Of a stretch of 27,441 nt of DNA, positions 7,122 through 15,809 are shown piece after piece. The DNA lies in NCBI GenBank assembly GCA_023421075.1, contig JAEZUM010000069.1:1-27441 (forward strand), in the 5' to 3' direction. This DNA comes from Bacillota bacterium (GTDB taxonomy: Bacteria; Bacillota; Clostridia; Lachnospirales; Lachnospiraceae). Position numbers and translations under genes: made by a program. Every line of letters starts with the position of its first letter. The stretch's first letter is position 1. The notes below the pieces were generated by a model that worked only from the letters and a program-made list of their open reading frames with translations, was not told where the DNA came from and did not search any database.

Positions 7122-8567
7122 ATGAAGAAGAACAAAAATCAACAAGAAGTCCATTATGAAAGCGAACATATAAGGGAGCAGTCACAACCGCAGGAGAGCA
7201 GTATGACAAAAGATCTGGGGATTAAACCCATCTCTAAGTTACTGCTCAAATTCTCCATTCCGGCTGTTATTGCAATGATCGTGAATGCGATTTATAATAT
7301 CGTTGATCGTATTTTTGTCGGCAAATATGTAGGTGAGAATGCTTTGGCAGGTTTGACCATAACCTTTCCGGTAATGATGCTGATTTTCGCCTTCGCGGGC
7401 CTCATTGGAGCCGGAGGAGCTGCGCTGATGTCCATCCGCTTTGGCGAGAAGGATATTCGAGGGGTTAGCCATGTTCTGGGCAATATGATCAGTATGGGAA
7501 CGATTATAACAGGAATTACTCTCCTTACTATTTTTCTTAATCTAACCGGGATTTTAACCTTTTTTGGTGCTACACCTGAGATTTTAGAGCCCGCAAGTGC
7601 CTATATGAAGATTATTCTAGCCGGTTTTCTGTTTCAGATGTATGCCTTTTCATTAAACGGAGCGGTAAGAACAGAAGGACGACCGGTATTATCCATGAGT
7701 GCTATGATGGTTTCCGCACTTACCAATATCGTATTAGATTACCTCTTCATTGCCATTTTCAAATGGGGTGTGGAGGGTGCCGCTTTCGCAACAATCATCG
7801 GACAGTTTACCGGCTTCCTGTTCCTGACCTCTTTTTATTTACGAGGAAAAAGCTCTATCAAGCTGAAACTTAAGGATTTAGTACCGGACGGGAAGGTTGT
7901 GCTTGCTATACTGAGCATAGGATTTGCTTCCTTTGTAACAACCTTAGGGACCAGCATATCGATGATCTTCGTGAACAAAGGGTTATCTATGTACGGGGGA
8001 GTAGCGGCAATCACATCCATGGGGGCGATTAATAGCTTATTTACCTTATTTATTATGCCAATCATGGGATTGCAACAAGGAATGCAGCCGATCGTTGGAT
8101 ATAATCATGGAGCAAAGCTTCACAAAAGGGTATATGAGACATTAAGAACGGTCTTATTCGTAGCCATAGGCTTTTCCACCCTTGTCTTTTTAGCACTGGA
8201 GATCTTTCCGGCGATATTCATCAGTCTGTTCCTGGATCCATCCTCGGAAACAATTAATGTGGCAGTAAAAGGCCTGAGAATTGTTATCCTGATGCTTCCG
8301 CTGTTAAGTATTAACCTAATCGGAGTTGCCTTCTTCCAATCAATCGCCAAGGGTACCTTATCCATTATTCTTGGTGTGCTGAGGCAGTTTATTATTTTAC
8401 TTCCGGCCGTGTTGATATTGCCGCAATTTATCGGTTTAGACGGAGTATGGGCAGCCACACCGATTGCCGATGGAAGCGCAATTTTGATCACAGCGATTGT
8501 TTTGGTAGTAAATTATAAGCGTGAAATGAAGAGTAAGGTTCATGAGAATATCGTCACGGAGGTATAG
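7122..8567 (+). CDS. MATE-family multidrug efflux transporter
   Basis: This 481-residue polytopic membrane protein has about 12 membrane helices. It shows MATE hallmarks: the first helix PAVIAMIVNAIYNIVDRIFVG, the GxxxxAGLTITFP segment, and the repeat-2 equivalent GLQQGMQPIVGYNHGA. MATE pumps exchange Na+ or H+ for cationic drugs. A hydrophilic Glu/Gln-rich N-terminal stretch of about 27 residues is unusual. A second start at 7203 (MTKDLGIKP) also has an AGGAG site, so the shorter form is possible. The MarR gene follows by four bases, and the promoter carries two palindromic operators, indicating drug-inducible expression. The true substrate cannot be read from the sequence. Confidence 0.93.
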   Translation: MKKNKNQQEVHYESEHIREQSQPQESSMTKDLGIKPISKLLLKFSIPAVIAMIVNAIYNIVDRIFVGKYVGENALAGLTITFPVMMLIFAFAGLIGAGGAALMSIRFGEKDIRGVSHVLGNMISMGTIITGITLLTIFLNLTGILTFFGATPEILEPASAYMKIILAGFLFQMYAFSLNGAVRTEGRPVLSMSAMMVSALTNIVLDYLFIAIFKWGVEGAAFATIIGQFTGFLFLTSFYLRGKSSIKLKLKDLVPDGKVVLAILSIGFASFVTTLGTSISMIFVNKGLSMYGGVAAITSMGAINSLFTLFIMPIMGLQQGMQPIVGYNHGAKLHKRVYETLRTVLFVAIGFSTLVFLALEIFPAIFISLFLDPSSETINVAVKGLRIVILMLPLLSINLIGVAFFQSIAKGTLSIILGVLRQFIILLPAVLILPQFIGLDGVWAATPIADGSAILITAIVLVVNYKREMKSKVHENIVTEV

Positions 8568-8571
8568 CTCG

Positions 8572-9030
8572 ATGTCTAATATGGAATACAACGGTTTCAA
8601 AAATATATTGGAGCTTCGCTGGATAATTGAGAATGCATACTTTCGTGCTTTTGAAGAAAGCATCGATTATCCCACAAATCTGAATCACACTCATGTTAAG
8701 ACAATGATTTTTCTGAAGTTTGAAGGGGAAAAGTCTATGTCAGCAGTCAGTAATAAGCTTAATCTGGAGAAGGGCTCCTTCACACCCGTAGCCAATCATC
8801 TGATCAAACTAGGATATATTGAGAAGATTCCCGATCCAAGGGATAAGAGGGTCTACAATCTGAGGCTGTTAGAAAGTGGAGATAAAATTACCACTGAGGT
8901 CATCGAGAAGCATAATATCTTTGCCGATCGAATGCTGGAACATCTGACGGAGGACGAGAAAAAGCGCTATTTTGAGGCGATTGAATTAATTAATGAGCTT
9001 ACAATTCGTATGCAGCAAGCTAGGAAGTAA
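8572..9030 (+). CDS. MarR-family transcriptional regulator of the MATE operon
   Basis: The 152-residue protein has the winged-helix fold of MarR: HVKTMIFLKFEGEKSMSAVSNKLNLEKGSFTPVANHL is the HTH, and DPRDKRVYNLRLLESG the wing. Flanking helices give dimerisation. The ATG is set by GGAGG about 9 bases upstream; an in-frame ATG at 8542 lies inside the MATE gene and lacks a ribosome site. Proteins of this family repress efflux operons until a ligand binds. The duplicated palindromes at the operon promoter are the obvious target, giving an autoregulated exporter circuit. Direct regulation is inference from position and symmetry. Confidence 0.92.
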   Translation: MSNMEYNGFKNILELRWIIENAYFRAFEESIDYPTNLNHTHVKTMIFLKFEGEKSMSAVSNKLNLEKGSFTPVANHLIKLGYIEKIPDPRDKRVYNLRLLESGDKITTEVIEKHNIFADRMLEHLTEDEKKRYFEAIELINELTIRMQQARK

Positions 9031-9053
9031 GAAGGTTTTAATGTAGTAACCCA

Positions 9054-9088
9054 CCGTTACACGGCGTCCGTTGTGTAACGGTTTTTTT
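9054..9088 (+). terminator. Terminator of the MATE-marR operon
   Basis: CCGTTACAC pairs perfectly with GTGTAACGG over a 10-base loop, followed by seven T. Confidence 0.93.
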
Positions 9089-9226
9089 ATGCAGCGCAGA
9101 CATATCTTTCTTTTGATAATTAAGAAATTTTTCGCTCAGACATGTAATATATATATTTATAGATACAATTCATATTGGGGTGTATGATGGCTTTTCGAAT
9201 CAATACCTTAAGGAAAGCTGGCCGGC

Positions 9227-10177
9227 ATGAGACTACGAAAAATTATGATAGATATTGCAGTAATATCACTTGCCTTCATACTCTTTGTTGCTTGGCATCA
9301 AGGCGTGATCGTCAGAAAGGCGCAGATGACCATAGCGAGAGTAAAGTTTTACGAAGTATACTTAATAACGACGGATAAGGAATACCAATATTGGGATTTT
9401 ATCAATCAGGGAGCAGCTGACATGGCTAGGGCGGTGGGAATCAACTACTTCTGGGATGCACCGGAGGAGCGGACAGTATTCGGTCAGATCGATGTTATTA
9501 ACAGGGCGGTGGAATCAGGAGCAGAGGCACTTTTGATCGCGGCGGACGATCCCAAGCGAATATCCTCCGTCGTTGAGGATGCCAAGGCGAGAGGTGTCAA
9601 AGTCATCTATGTCGACTCACCTGCTTACGAGGAAGCGGTAACGACACTGGCAACGGATAATTATGAAGCCGGTGTGCGAGGCGGTGAAACGATGATATCA
9701 ATCCTGGATGAGATGGGTATTACAGAAGGATCCATCGGTATCATCGGTTATGCAGAGAAAGCAAATGCTGAATTACGGGAAAAAGGGTTCCGGGATACGC
9801 TTGCCAAGGATGGAAGGTTCCAGGTTCTGGATACCTTAGAGACCCGTCGTGGAGATCCGAAGGAAGCACAGGAATTAGCAGAGCTTTTGATCAAGGAGAA
9901 CGAGGATCTGGTGGGGTTGTTCGGTACCAATGAAGGTACCAGTGTAGGGGTTGGCAATGCCATTAAAGCCAACGATAACAGATACATCGGAGTAGGCTTT
10001 GATCAGACAGACACGATGATGGAATTACTCAGAAATGGGAGTCTGAAGGCAATCATAGATCAAAATCCATATACCATGGGTTATCTTGGAATGGCAGAAG
10101 CTGTGGCAGCTATTCTGGGTAAGGATACCGGACCGGAATATATCAATACCGGAGTTTCGGTGATCAGAAGCGATTAA
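9227..10177 (+). CDS. Membrane-anchored sugar-type periplasmic binding protein, copy 1
   Basis: A 316-residue protein of the Peripla_BP_4 (ribose/galactose binding) type with both lobes: YLITTDKEYQYWDFINQGAADMA, AEALLIAADDP, VIYVDSP, then GLFGTNEGTSVGVGNAI, GVGFDQTD and IIDQNPYTMGYLGM. The N terminus (MRLRKIMIDIAVISLAFILFVAW) is a membrane segment without a lipobox Cys and without a clear cleavage site, so it is probably a signal anchor. The ATG has AAGGAAAG upstream, a loose spacing. The 145 bases before it hold no convincing promoter. No ABC permease or ATPase is nearby; the next gene is a close paralogue. It may deliver ligand to a transporter or sensor elsewhere. Confidence 0.88.
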   Translation: MRLRKIMIDIAVISLAFILFVAWHQGVIVRKAQMTIARVKFYEVYLITTDKEYQYWDFINQGAADMARAVGINYFWDAPEERTVFGQIDVINRAVESGAEALLIAADDPKRISSVVEDAKARGVKVIYVDSPAYEEAVTTLATDNYEAGVRGGETMISILDEMGITEGSIGIIGYAEKANAELREKGFRDTLAKDGRFQVLDTLETRRGDPKEAQELAELLIKENEDLVGLFGTNEGTSVGVGNAIKANDNRYIGVGFDQTDTMMELLRNGSLKAIIDQNPYTMGYLGMAEAVAAILGKDTGPEYINTGVSVIRSD

Positions 10178-10192
10178 GGAAGGTAGGCCAAA

Positions 10193-11146
10193 ATGAGTCT
10201 GAAGAAAATATTATTTGATCTGACCGTAATTGCATTGGCATTTTTGCTTTTTGTCTTCTGGTATCAAAAGACTATCCATCAAAATGTTCAGACATCTACC
10301 ACCCAGAATAACAGAGATTTGGATGTTTATTTAATCACGACGGATAGGGGGTATCAATATTGGGGTATCTTGAATCAGGGAGCAGCGGATATGGCAGCCC
10401 TTATGGGAGTTAATTATGTCTGGCAGTCTCCGGATGACAGGAGCACCGAAAAGCAGATCGAGCTGATTAACAATGCAGTGGAGCAGGGTGCAGAGGCTCT
10501 CATTGTGGCAGCGGATGATCCGGGGATGTTAACTGCAGCGATTGAAGCTGCGAAAGAAAAGGGTGTTAAGATTATCTATGTAGATTCCCCTCCATACAAT
10601 GAGGCGATTGTAACCCTGTCAACGGATAATTATAAAGCCGGAGTGAAAGCTGCACAGACTATGCTTACGATATTTGATGATACAGGTAAAGTAAATGGCT
10701 CCATCGGTATCATCAATCTGGCTGAGAAGGCTAACACGAGGTTCCGGGAAGAAGGTTTTCGCGATACCATCGAGAAGGACAATCGATTTAAGCTCCTGGA
10801 AACAGCATATGTAGAACAAGATAATCCCGAGGCATCCCAGAGAGAGGCAGAACGACTGATGAGAGAAAATGAGGATCTGGTGGGATTGTTTGGAACCAGT
10901 GAAGGAACCAGCATCGGAGTCGGTAATGCAATCAAAGAGAGCGGTAATCTATATACCGGTGTGGGTTTTGATAAAACAGATGCTATGTTGAGATTACTTC
11001 GTGATAAAAACCTAAATGCAATCATCGCTCAGAACCCTTATACAATGGGTTATCTTGGTATGGCTCAGGCTGTTGCGGCCGTGAATGGTGAGGATACCGG
11101 ACCGGAGTATATTGATACGGGGGTCTCGGTTTTGGTTAACTATTAG
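10193..11146 (+). CDS. Membrane-anchored sugar-type periplasmic binding protein, copy 2
   Basis: This 317-residue tandem paralogue of the preceding gene is identical at most conserved positions: YLITTDRGYQYWGILNQG, ADDPGMLTAAIE, IYVDSPPYNEA, ENEDLVGLFGTSEGTS, IIAQNPYTMGYLGMA, DTGPEYIDTGVSV. It has the same Lys-rich start and single membrane segment (MSLKKILFDLTVIALAFLLFVFWYQ), followed by a polar Gln/Thr/Asn linker. There is no lipobox. The gap to copy 1 is 15 bases and contains AAGG, so the two are one transcript. Divergence in residues expected near the ligand cleft (WDAPEER versus WQSPDDR) suggests different ligands, which is inference. Confidence 0.88.
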   Translation: MSLKKILFDLTVIALAFLLFVFWYQKTIHQNVQTSTTQNNRDLDVYLITTDRGYQYWGILNQGAADMAALMGVNYVWQSPDDRSTEKQIELINNAVEQGAEALIVAADDPGMLTAAIEAAKEKGVKIIYVDSPPYNEAIVTLSTDNYKAGVKAAQTMLTIFDDTGKVNGSIGIINLAEKANTRFREEGFRDTIEKDNRFKLLETAYVEQDNPEASQREAERLMRENEDLVGLFGTSEGTSIGVGNAIKESGNLYTGVGFDKTDAMLRLLRDKNLNAIIAQNPYTMGYLGMAQAVAAVNGEDTGPEYIDTGVSVLVNY

Positions 11147-11221
11147 AGGTCCTAAGGTATATTGGATCCCACAGATTTCTGTATAAAAACATGGACTTTG
11201 CTTGGGGTAATATGATAATCT

Positions 11222-12229
11222 ATGACAGAAGCAAATAATAGCATCATGAAAATACAGGTACAATGGATGGAAAAGATACATATTTCAAGGGATAAGCTAA
11301 AACAAATACCAAAGCTCCCGGGAATCTATAAAATGCTTGATGTCAGAGGGAATATTATTTATATCGGGAAGAGTAAATGCCTTCAAAAAAGAGTGCAATC
11401 CTATTTTGTCAGTTCTCCCAAATGGGAGAAGGTTAATCGCATGGTTTCTATGATTAAGGATATAGAATATATCGTCACAGATACTCATTTAGAGGCGCGT
11501 CTACTGGAATGCAAATTAATCAAGGAACATAAGCCGCGCTTTAATGCCCAGATGAAAAATGAACAACGTTACATCTTTATCAAGATAGAAAATTACAACA
11601 AATATAATCCCATGACAATCACGGGAGAGAGAAGTGAGAATTGCTTTGGACCCTTTCGAAGCCAATATACCATTGGTGAATTTTTGAACAGGCTAAGGAA
11701 TATTTATCCCATTACAAAAATCGACCATCGCTATGACTTCGAATATCACATGTTCCCGGTTACGATGGAAAAAGCCATATATCATAAAAACAGGAATCTG
11801 CTTCTTGAACTATTCCAGGAGGAGGGTCATATTCTTCTTTTGCAGGAGACTCTGCAAGCAAAACTTGAGGAGGCTGCATCAGAATACCGATACGAGATTG
11901 CGGCGTATTATCGTGATATGCTGCACGGCTTCCGTAGAGTTATGAATGGGCTTAACGGATACAAGAATTTGGTGTCAAAAAATATTCTGATAACAATACC
12001 GCTTGAAACGGGCTATAAGTTGTTCTTAGTCTCGAGGGGCTGGATCATTCATTCGTTAATTTGCAGTAATCTCACGAAAGAAGGAAAAGAGAGCTTTATT
12101 CTAGAAAGTATGGCGAGAGAGCCCGACTCGGAGGGAGTTTTTGAAAACGAAAAGCAATGGATTGACTATCGGGACATCCTCTATTCGGAGATTTCAGAGC
12201 TTCCCGATGAAATGGTGGAAATATTATGA
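11222..12229 (+). CDS. GIY-YIG nuclease related to the UvrC N-terminal half (Cho-like)
   Basis: The 335-residue protein starts with a GIY-YIG domain: PGIYKM (G34-Y36), IIYIGKSKCLQKRV (YIG 47-49, R57) and the glutamate helix LEARLLE (E91), then HKPRFN. A UVR-like UvrB-contact helix pair follows at about 210-245 (LQAKLEEAASEYRYEIAAYYRDML). UvrC is about 600 residues and has an RNase-H-like second nuclease and helix-hairpin-helix domains; both are absent. The architecture resembles E. coli Cho, which makes only the 3' incision in nucleotide excision repair. GGGGTAA lies about 9 bases before the ATG; internal Met codons at 9 and 16 are alternatives. The reading frame is intact, so this is a natural short form. 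Confidence 0.82.
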   Translation: MTEANNSIMKIQVQWMEKIHISRDKLKQIPKLPGIYKMLDVRGNIIYIGKSKCLQKRVQSYFVSSPKWEKVNRMVSMIKDIEYIVTDTHLEARLLECKLIKEHKPRFNAQMKNEQRYIFIKIENYNKYNPMTITGERSENCFGPFRSQYTIGEFLNRLRNIYPITKIDHRYDFEYHMFPVTMEKAIYHKNRNLLLELFQEEGHILLLQETLQAKLEEAASEYRYEIAAYYRDMLHGFRRVMNGLNGYKNLVSKNILITIPLETGYKLFLVSRGWIIHSLICSNLTKEGKESFILESMAREPDSEGVFENEKQWIDYRDILYSEISELPDEMVEIL

Positions 12230-12239
12230 AATTATGGTA

Positions 12240-12268
12240 TTATGATAGGGAATGATTTTAAGTATAGT
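12240..12268 (+). promoter_or_regulatory. Possible promoter of the MoxR-DUF58-DUF4129 operon
   Basis: TTATGA and TATAGT lie 17 bases apart just after the stop of the GIY-YIG gene. The -35 box is poor. Confidence 0.4.
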
Positions 12269-12324
12269 AGCTTTGCTCTAAGAAATACTACAATAATTAC
12301 GAAGAAGAAACGAGAGAGAATGAG

Positions 12325-13287
12325 ATGAACGTGAAACCCTTTGAAGAGTATTATGAGAAAATCCGTGAGAATTGTTCCAAAGTAATCGTAGGAAAGGATG
12401 ACTGCATCCGTAAAATTGTGATCGCTTATCTGGCAGGGGGTCATGTCCTTTTAGAGGATGTTCCCGGCACCGGTAAAACCATGTTGTTCCGTGCATTTTC
12501 CAAATCGGTAGGCGGAAGCTATAAGAGAATACAGTTTACTCCGGATATTATGCCTTCCGACTTAACCGGTATTAATTTCTATAACCAGAAGACCGGTGAA
12601 TTCGAATTCCGCCCTGGACCTCTGTTTGCCCAGATGGTACTGGCAGATGAGATTAACCGTGCTACACCCAGAACGCAGTCCAGTCTCCTGGAGGCAATGG
12701 CAGAGGGGCAGATTACGGTGGATGGCAACACCTATCCGATGGAGAAGCCTTTTATGGTATTGGCGACTCAGAATCCCTTGGAGTCTGGGGGGACCTTTCC
12801 CTTACCGGAAGCGCAGAAGGATCGTTTCATGATGAAGCTATCCCTGGGGTATATGCGAAGAGAAGAGGAGCTTTCGGTTCTGACGCGCGAATCCTCCTTG
12901 AACCTTCTGGAACGGATCGGACAGGTAGTAACAGCAGAAGAGACCAATCAGCTGCAAGAAAGCTATCATGCAATTGAAGTTGGTGAGCCTGTGAAGGCTT
13001 ATATCATGGACATCATTGAAAAGACCCGAAATGATCGGCGAGTTCTTGTAGGTGCTTCAACCAGAGCAGCACTTTCCCTGTATCAGGTTGCTCAGTTAAT
13101 GGCAGCAGTTTCCGGCAGATCCTATGTGATACCTGAGGATGTGAAGGACCTGGCAGGTTCTATTCTGGAGCACCGTGTGAGCTTTGCCGGAGTAATCAGA
13201 GATCAGGAGGCAGCACGAATCTGCTGTGAGATATTAGAGGAAGTTCCGGTTCCGACCGAAACGAGGACCGTCAAGGGAGAACTGTAA
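12325..13287 (+). CDS. MoxR-family AAA+ ATPase
   Basis: The 320-residue AAA+ protein has Walker A VPGTGKT (K51), Walker B VLADEINRA (D108, E109), sensor 1 ATQNP (N150) and the MoxR signature PLPEAQKDRFMM. The C-terminal lid carries VGASTRAALSLYQVAQLMAA and YVIPEDVKDLA. MoxR ATPases act as chaperone-like assembly factors, often with DUF58 or VWA partners; here the DUF58 gene follows directly, overlapping by one base (TAATG). The weak GAGAGAATGAG site upstream of the ATG is the only start support. Cytoplasmic. The client is unknown; most such operons relate to envelope stress or maturation of secreted or membrane proteins. Confidence 0.93.
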   Translation: MNVKPFEEYYEKIRENCSKVIVGKDDCIRKIVIAYLAGGHVLLEDVPGTGKTMLFRAFSKSVGGSYKRIQFTPDIMPSDLTGINFYNQKTGEFEFRPGPLFAQMVLADEINRATPRTQSSLLEAMAEGQITVDGNTYPMEKPFMVLATQNPLESGGTFPLPEAQKDRFMMKLSLGYMRREEELSVLTRESSLNLLERIGQVVTAEETNQLQESYHAIEVGEPVKAYIMDIIEKTRNDRRVLVGASTRAALSLYQVAQLMAAVSGRSYVIPEDVKDLAGSILEHRVSFAGVIRDQEAARICCEILEEVPVPTETRTVKGEL

Positions 13288-14378
13288 TGGCTACTTTGCT
13301 GGTGGTTTTAATTTTATTTGGAGCAGTATTGGAGATTCTATCCCTTTTGGACAGTATCACGGATCTGCGCTATCACTGTACACCGTCTAAGCTTGGATGT
13401 GAGCCGGAGGAAGTGTTTCACCTTAACACGGAATTATCGAACTACGGATCCAGAACCATCTCCTTTCTGCAGATGGAGGAGCTATTTCCGAAGACGATCA
13501 ATATTCTGGGAGTTGAGGACAATACGATGGCAGATCATCGATGCCGTCTTCATGTGAGTATGCTGTATATTCGCAGAAGGCAGAAAATCATAAGGACCCT
13601 TCAGGTTTCCTTGCCTGACCGTGGTGTATATGTATTTGAGGGCTGTCGGCTGCTACGAGGAGATTTTCTGGGAATTAGGGAAAAGAGCAAAGAGGTAGTA
13701 CAGCATGAAGAGGTCATCATTTTTCCGAGACTTCTTAGTGACAAGACAGTTGAAAAGGCTTTGTCAGGCTATTACGGTGATTTCTCTTCCAGACGCTTCT
13801 ATATTGATGACCCGGTTCTAGTAAACTCATACCTGGATTATACCGGCAGAGAGCCAATGCGATCGATTAGCTGGATCCAGAGTGCAAGAAGAAATCAACT
13901 GACAGTGAAGGAATTTGATCATACCATGGATATGTCGGTAACTATTTTGCTGGATGTATATTTGCACTGGTCGGAGGGAGCTAAGAAGGAGGAGTTGGAG
14001 TACTGCTTCTCACTAGTTAGAACCATAGCCGAATACATGGAAGAGCGAAAGGTTGCTTATCGATTGCTTACAAATGCGTATATTCGAAGCGAAAATTCGG
14101 CTTATGAAGGGTTACAAAAGGCGGGTCAGGGGGCACATCACTATACGACCTTACTTTATACCTTAGGACAAGCGGATGCCAACTCCTTCCGCGATATTGA
14201 TGATCTGTATCAGCTTGCGGTCAAGAATTATTCCGGTGAGAATGCCATCTTTTATGTGGCTCCCTATGTCACTGAGAAGAGACAAGGGCTGGTAACCGCC
14301 TTGCAAAATCGTCTTGGAGGTCGGATCTATCCGATGTATGCCGATTCCTTCGGGGAGGTGAACCCGGATGTTAACTAA
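13287..14378 (+). CDS. DUF58 domain protein (MoxR partner)
   Basis: A 363-residue protein with an N-terminal membrane segment (MATLLVVLILFGAVLEILSLL), a beta-rich CARDB/BatA-like middle, and the DUF58 core. That core is recognisable from the signature GREPMRSISWIQSARRNQLTVKEFDH and the VTILLDVY strand, which begins a VWA-like fold. DUF58 proteins are the constant partner of MoxR ATPases. The gene shares one base with moxR and its end overlaps the next gene by 11 bases, so translation is coupled through all three. There is only one membrane segment rather than the usual two. Molecular function is not established for the family. Confidence 0.88.
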   Translation: MATLLVVLILFGAVLEILSLLDSITDLRYHCTPSKLGCEPEEVFHLNTELSNYGSRTISFLQMEELFPKTINILGVEDNTMADHRCRLHVSMLYIRRRQKIIRTLQVSLPDRGVYVFEGCRLLRGDFLGIREKSKEVVQHEEVIIFPRLLSDKTVEKALSGYYGDFSSRRFYIDDPVLVNSYLDYTGREPMRSISWIQSARRNQLTVKEFDHTMDMSVTILLDVYLHWSEGAKKEELEYCFSLVRTIAEYMEERKVAYRLLTNAYIRSENSAYEGLQKAGQGAHHYTTLLYTLGQADANSFRDIDDLYQLAVKNYSGENAIFYVAPYVTEKRQGLVTALQNRLGGRIYPMYADSFGEVNPDVN

Positions 14379-15618
14379 ATTATATAAGCTTATTTTTGAT
14401 TTGGGCATCTCCTGTTCGTTGGGAGCATTTCTTCTATACTATTTCGGTAAGAATACTCTGCGGGTGGGAGGATTTGTATTCCTTATAGCAGCAGCGAGCC
14501 TTTCGGTTTTTCTGAAGGAAAAGAGCAAGCAGTATATGCTGCCGGTGATAATGCTTCCCATAATTGGAGGGCTTTTGCTTCGACCGGCATGGCCTGAGCT
14601 CATCGTGTATCTACCGGTCTGGGGTTATATACTATACTTATTATTCACGGATCGACTGATGGTTGGTAGGGGTGAATTTATGGACCGGGTAAGGAAAATG
14701 CTATCGCTGTGTCTGATCCTTCCAATCTTCATGCTGGCTGAGATTCGTACCTTTGGGAGCGCCATTGGTGCTGCGCTTCCTTATGTGGTTGCAACCATGG
14801 TTTGTATTGTGTTTATGCTTCGACATCTGCGAACCATGGACCGTAAGGGAGGACAGAAGGGGTATCATTTACAGCAGCTGTGGGAGATGATGATGTTCCT
14901 GATGGTCTGTGTGCTGTTAACCCTTGCGAGAGCTCCGCAGAATCTTATGATCGGAATACGTTTATTATATGATAGTATTATTCGTCCGATTCTCACGCTA
15001 ATCAGTGGGGTTTTTGGGTATATCCTTGGTACAGTAATTTACTTGATTAATTCATTATTAAGCTTTGTGCTCGGTCGAAGAGAGCTGTCACAGCGAAATG
15101 ATGAACTAATGAATCGATTGAAGGATATTCCGGAGATTACACCCGTGACGGTCTCAAGTAATACATGGTTATTATCACTGCTCTATTCCCTTGGTGTCAT
15201 CCTGGCATTAATCATATTGTTTTTCTTCTTTCGCTGGCTCATAGGAGATAAGGGAAAACATAGGATTCCGGCAGGTGTATCAGAGACCAGAGAGATGCTC
15301 GGGGCACAATCTGCGAAGGATCGACACCGGAGGAGGTATTCTAAGGAACCGGCGGAACGGATTCGCTACTATTATATGAAATATCTTCTTCATCTGCGTT
15401 CCCTGAAGATAACTGTCTCGGGTGGGGATACTACCAGAGAGATTGATCTGAAATATTCAAACCTGCTTTCAAGGTCTCATATCGAGCAAAGAGAGGCTTC
15501 AAAGAAGTTGAAAAAATTATATCGCAAAGCTCGATATCAGGCGCAGGAGGAGCTTACACCGGAAGAAGAGGAGCAGGCAAAAAGGCTTTATCGACTTATA
15601 AAATCCCAAAAAGAATAA
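14368..15618 (+). CDS. Polytopic membrane protein with C-terminal DUF4129-like domain
   Basis: This 416-residue protein has about nine hydrophobic segments over residues 1-290, then a cytoplasmic or extracytoplasmic tail. The tail has RIRYYYMKYLLHLRS, TTREIDL and the final EEEEQAKRLYRLI, the pattern of DUF4129 domains. DUF4129 usually sits at the C terminus of TgpA-type transglutaminases or alone in MoxR/DUF58 operons. No transglutaminase Cys/His/Asp triad is present. The ATG has GGAGGTGA 6 bases upstream inside the DUF58 gene. It closes the operon, which ends in a terminator. DUF4129 assignment is by pattern and is less sure than the operon logic. Confidence 0.72.
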   Translation: MLTKLYKLIFDLGISCSLGAFLLYYFGKNTLRVGGFVFLIAAASLSVFLKEKSKQYMLPVIMLPIIGGLLLRPAWPELIVYLPVWGYILYLLFTDRLMVGRGEFMDRVRKMLSLCLILPIFMLAEIRTFGSAIGAALPYVVATMVCIVFMLRHLRTMDRKGGQKGYHLQQLWEMMMFLMVCVLLTLARAPQNLMIGIRLLYDSIIRPILTLISGVFGYILGTVIYLINSLLSFVLGRRELSQRNDELMNRLKDIPEITPVTVSSNTWLLSLLYSLGVILALIILFFFFRWLIGDKGKHRIPAGVSETREMLGAQSAKDRHRRRYSKEPAERIRYYYMKYLLHLRSLKITVSGGDTTREIDLKYSNLLSRSHIEQREASKKLKKLYRKARYQAQEELTPEEEEQAKRLYRLIKSQKE

Positions 15619-15657
15619 TTTTATAGACATATTGCTATAATGATACAGACAGACTAT

Positions 15658-15704
15658 AGAGGATGGACGCTTTCACATAATGTGATGCGCTTCATCCTCT
15701 TTTT
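15658..15704 (+). terminator. Terminator of the MoxR operon
   Basis: AGAGGATG pairs with CATCCTCT, with inner CGC/GCG and CACAT/GTG pairing, followed by five T. Confidence 0.88.
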
Positions 15705-15776
15705 ATGTACAAGTATCATTAGTGGTATTTTGTCGAAGTTATGGGATGGAATTACGGGAATAATTATTTTTTATAC

Positions 15777-15804
15777 TTGACAAAATATTTTCTTTTGGTA
15801 ATAT
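15777..15804 (+). promoter_or_regulatory. Promoter of ahpC-ahpF
   Basis: Perfect TTGACA is followed after 16 bases by TAATAT. TATTAT with 19-base spacing is an alternative -10. A PerR-like box starts six bases downstream, over the predicted transcription start. Confidence 0.6.
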
Positions 15805-15809
15805 TATAT

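Noticed and set aside
9175..9378. Short plus-strand frame starting just before the first binding-protein gene
   Set aside because: It overlaps the well-supported binding-protein frame and its residues resemble nothing; the GGGG before its ATG appears fortuitous.
9227..11146. LacI-type transcription factors
   Set aside because: The periplasmic-binding fold is shared, but the N termini are membrane segments with no helix-turn-helix.
11222..12229. Truncated or broken uvrC pseudogene
   Set aside because: The frame ends cleanly, GIY-YIG and UVR-like parts are intact, and no remnant of the missing domains follows before the next gene.
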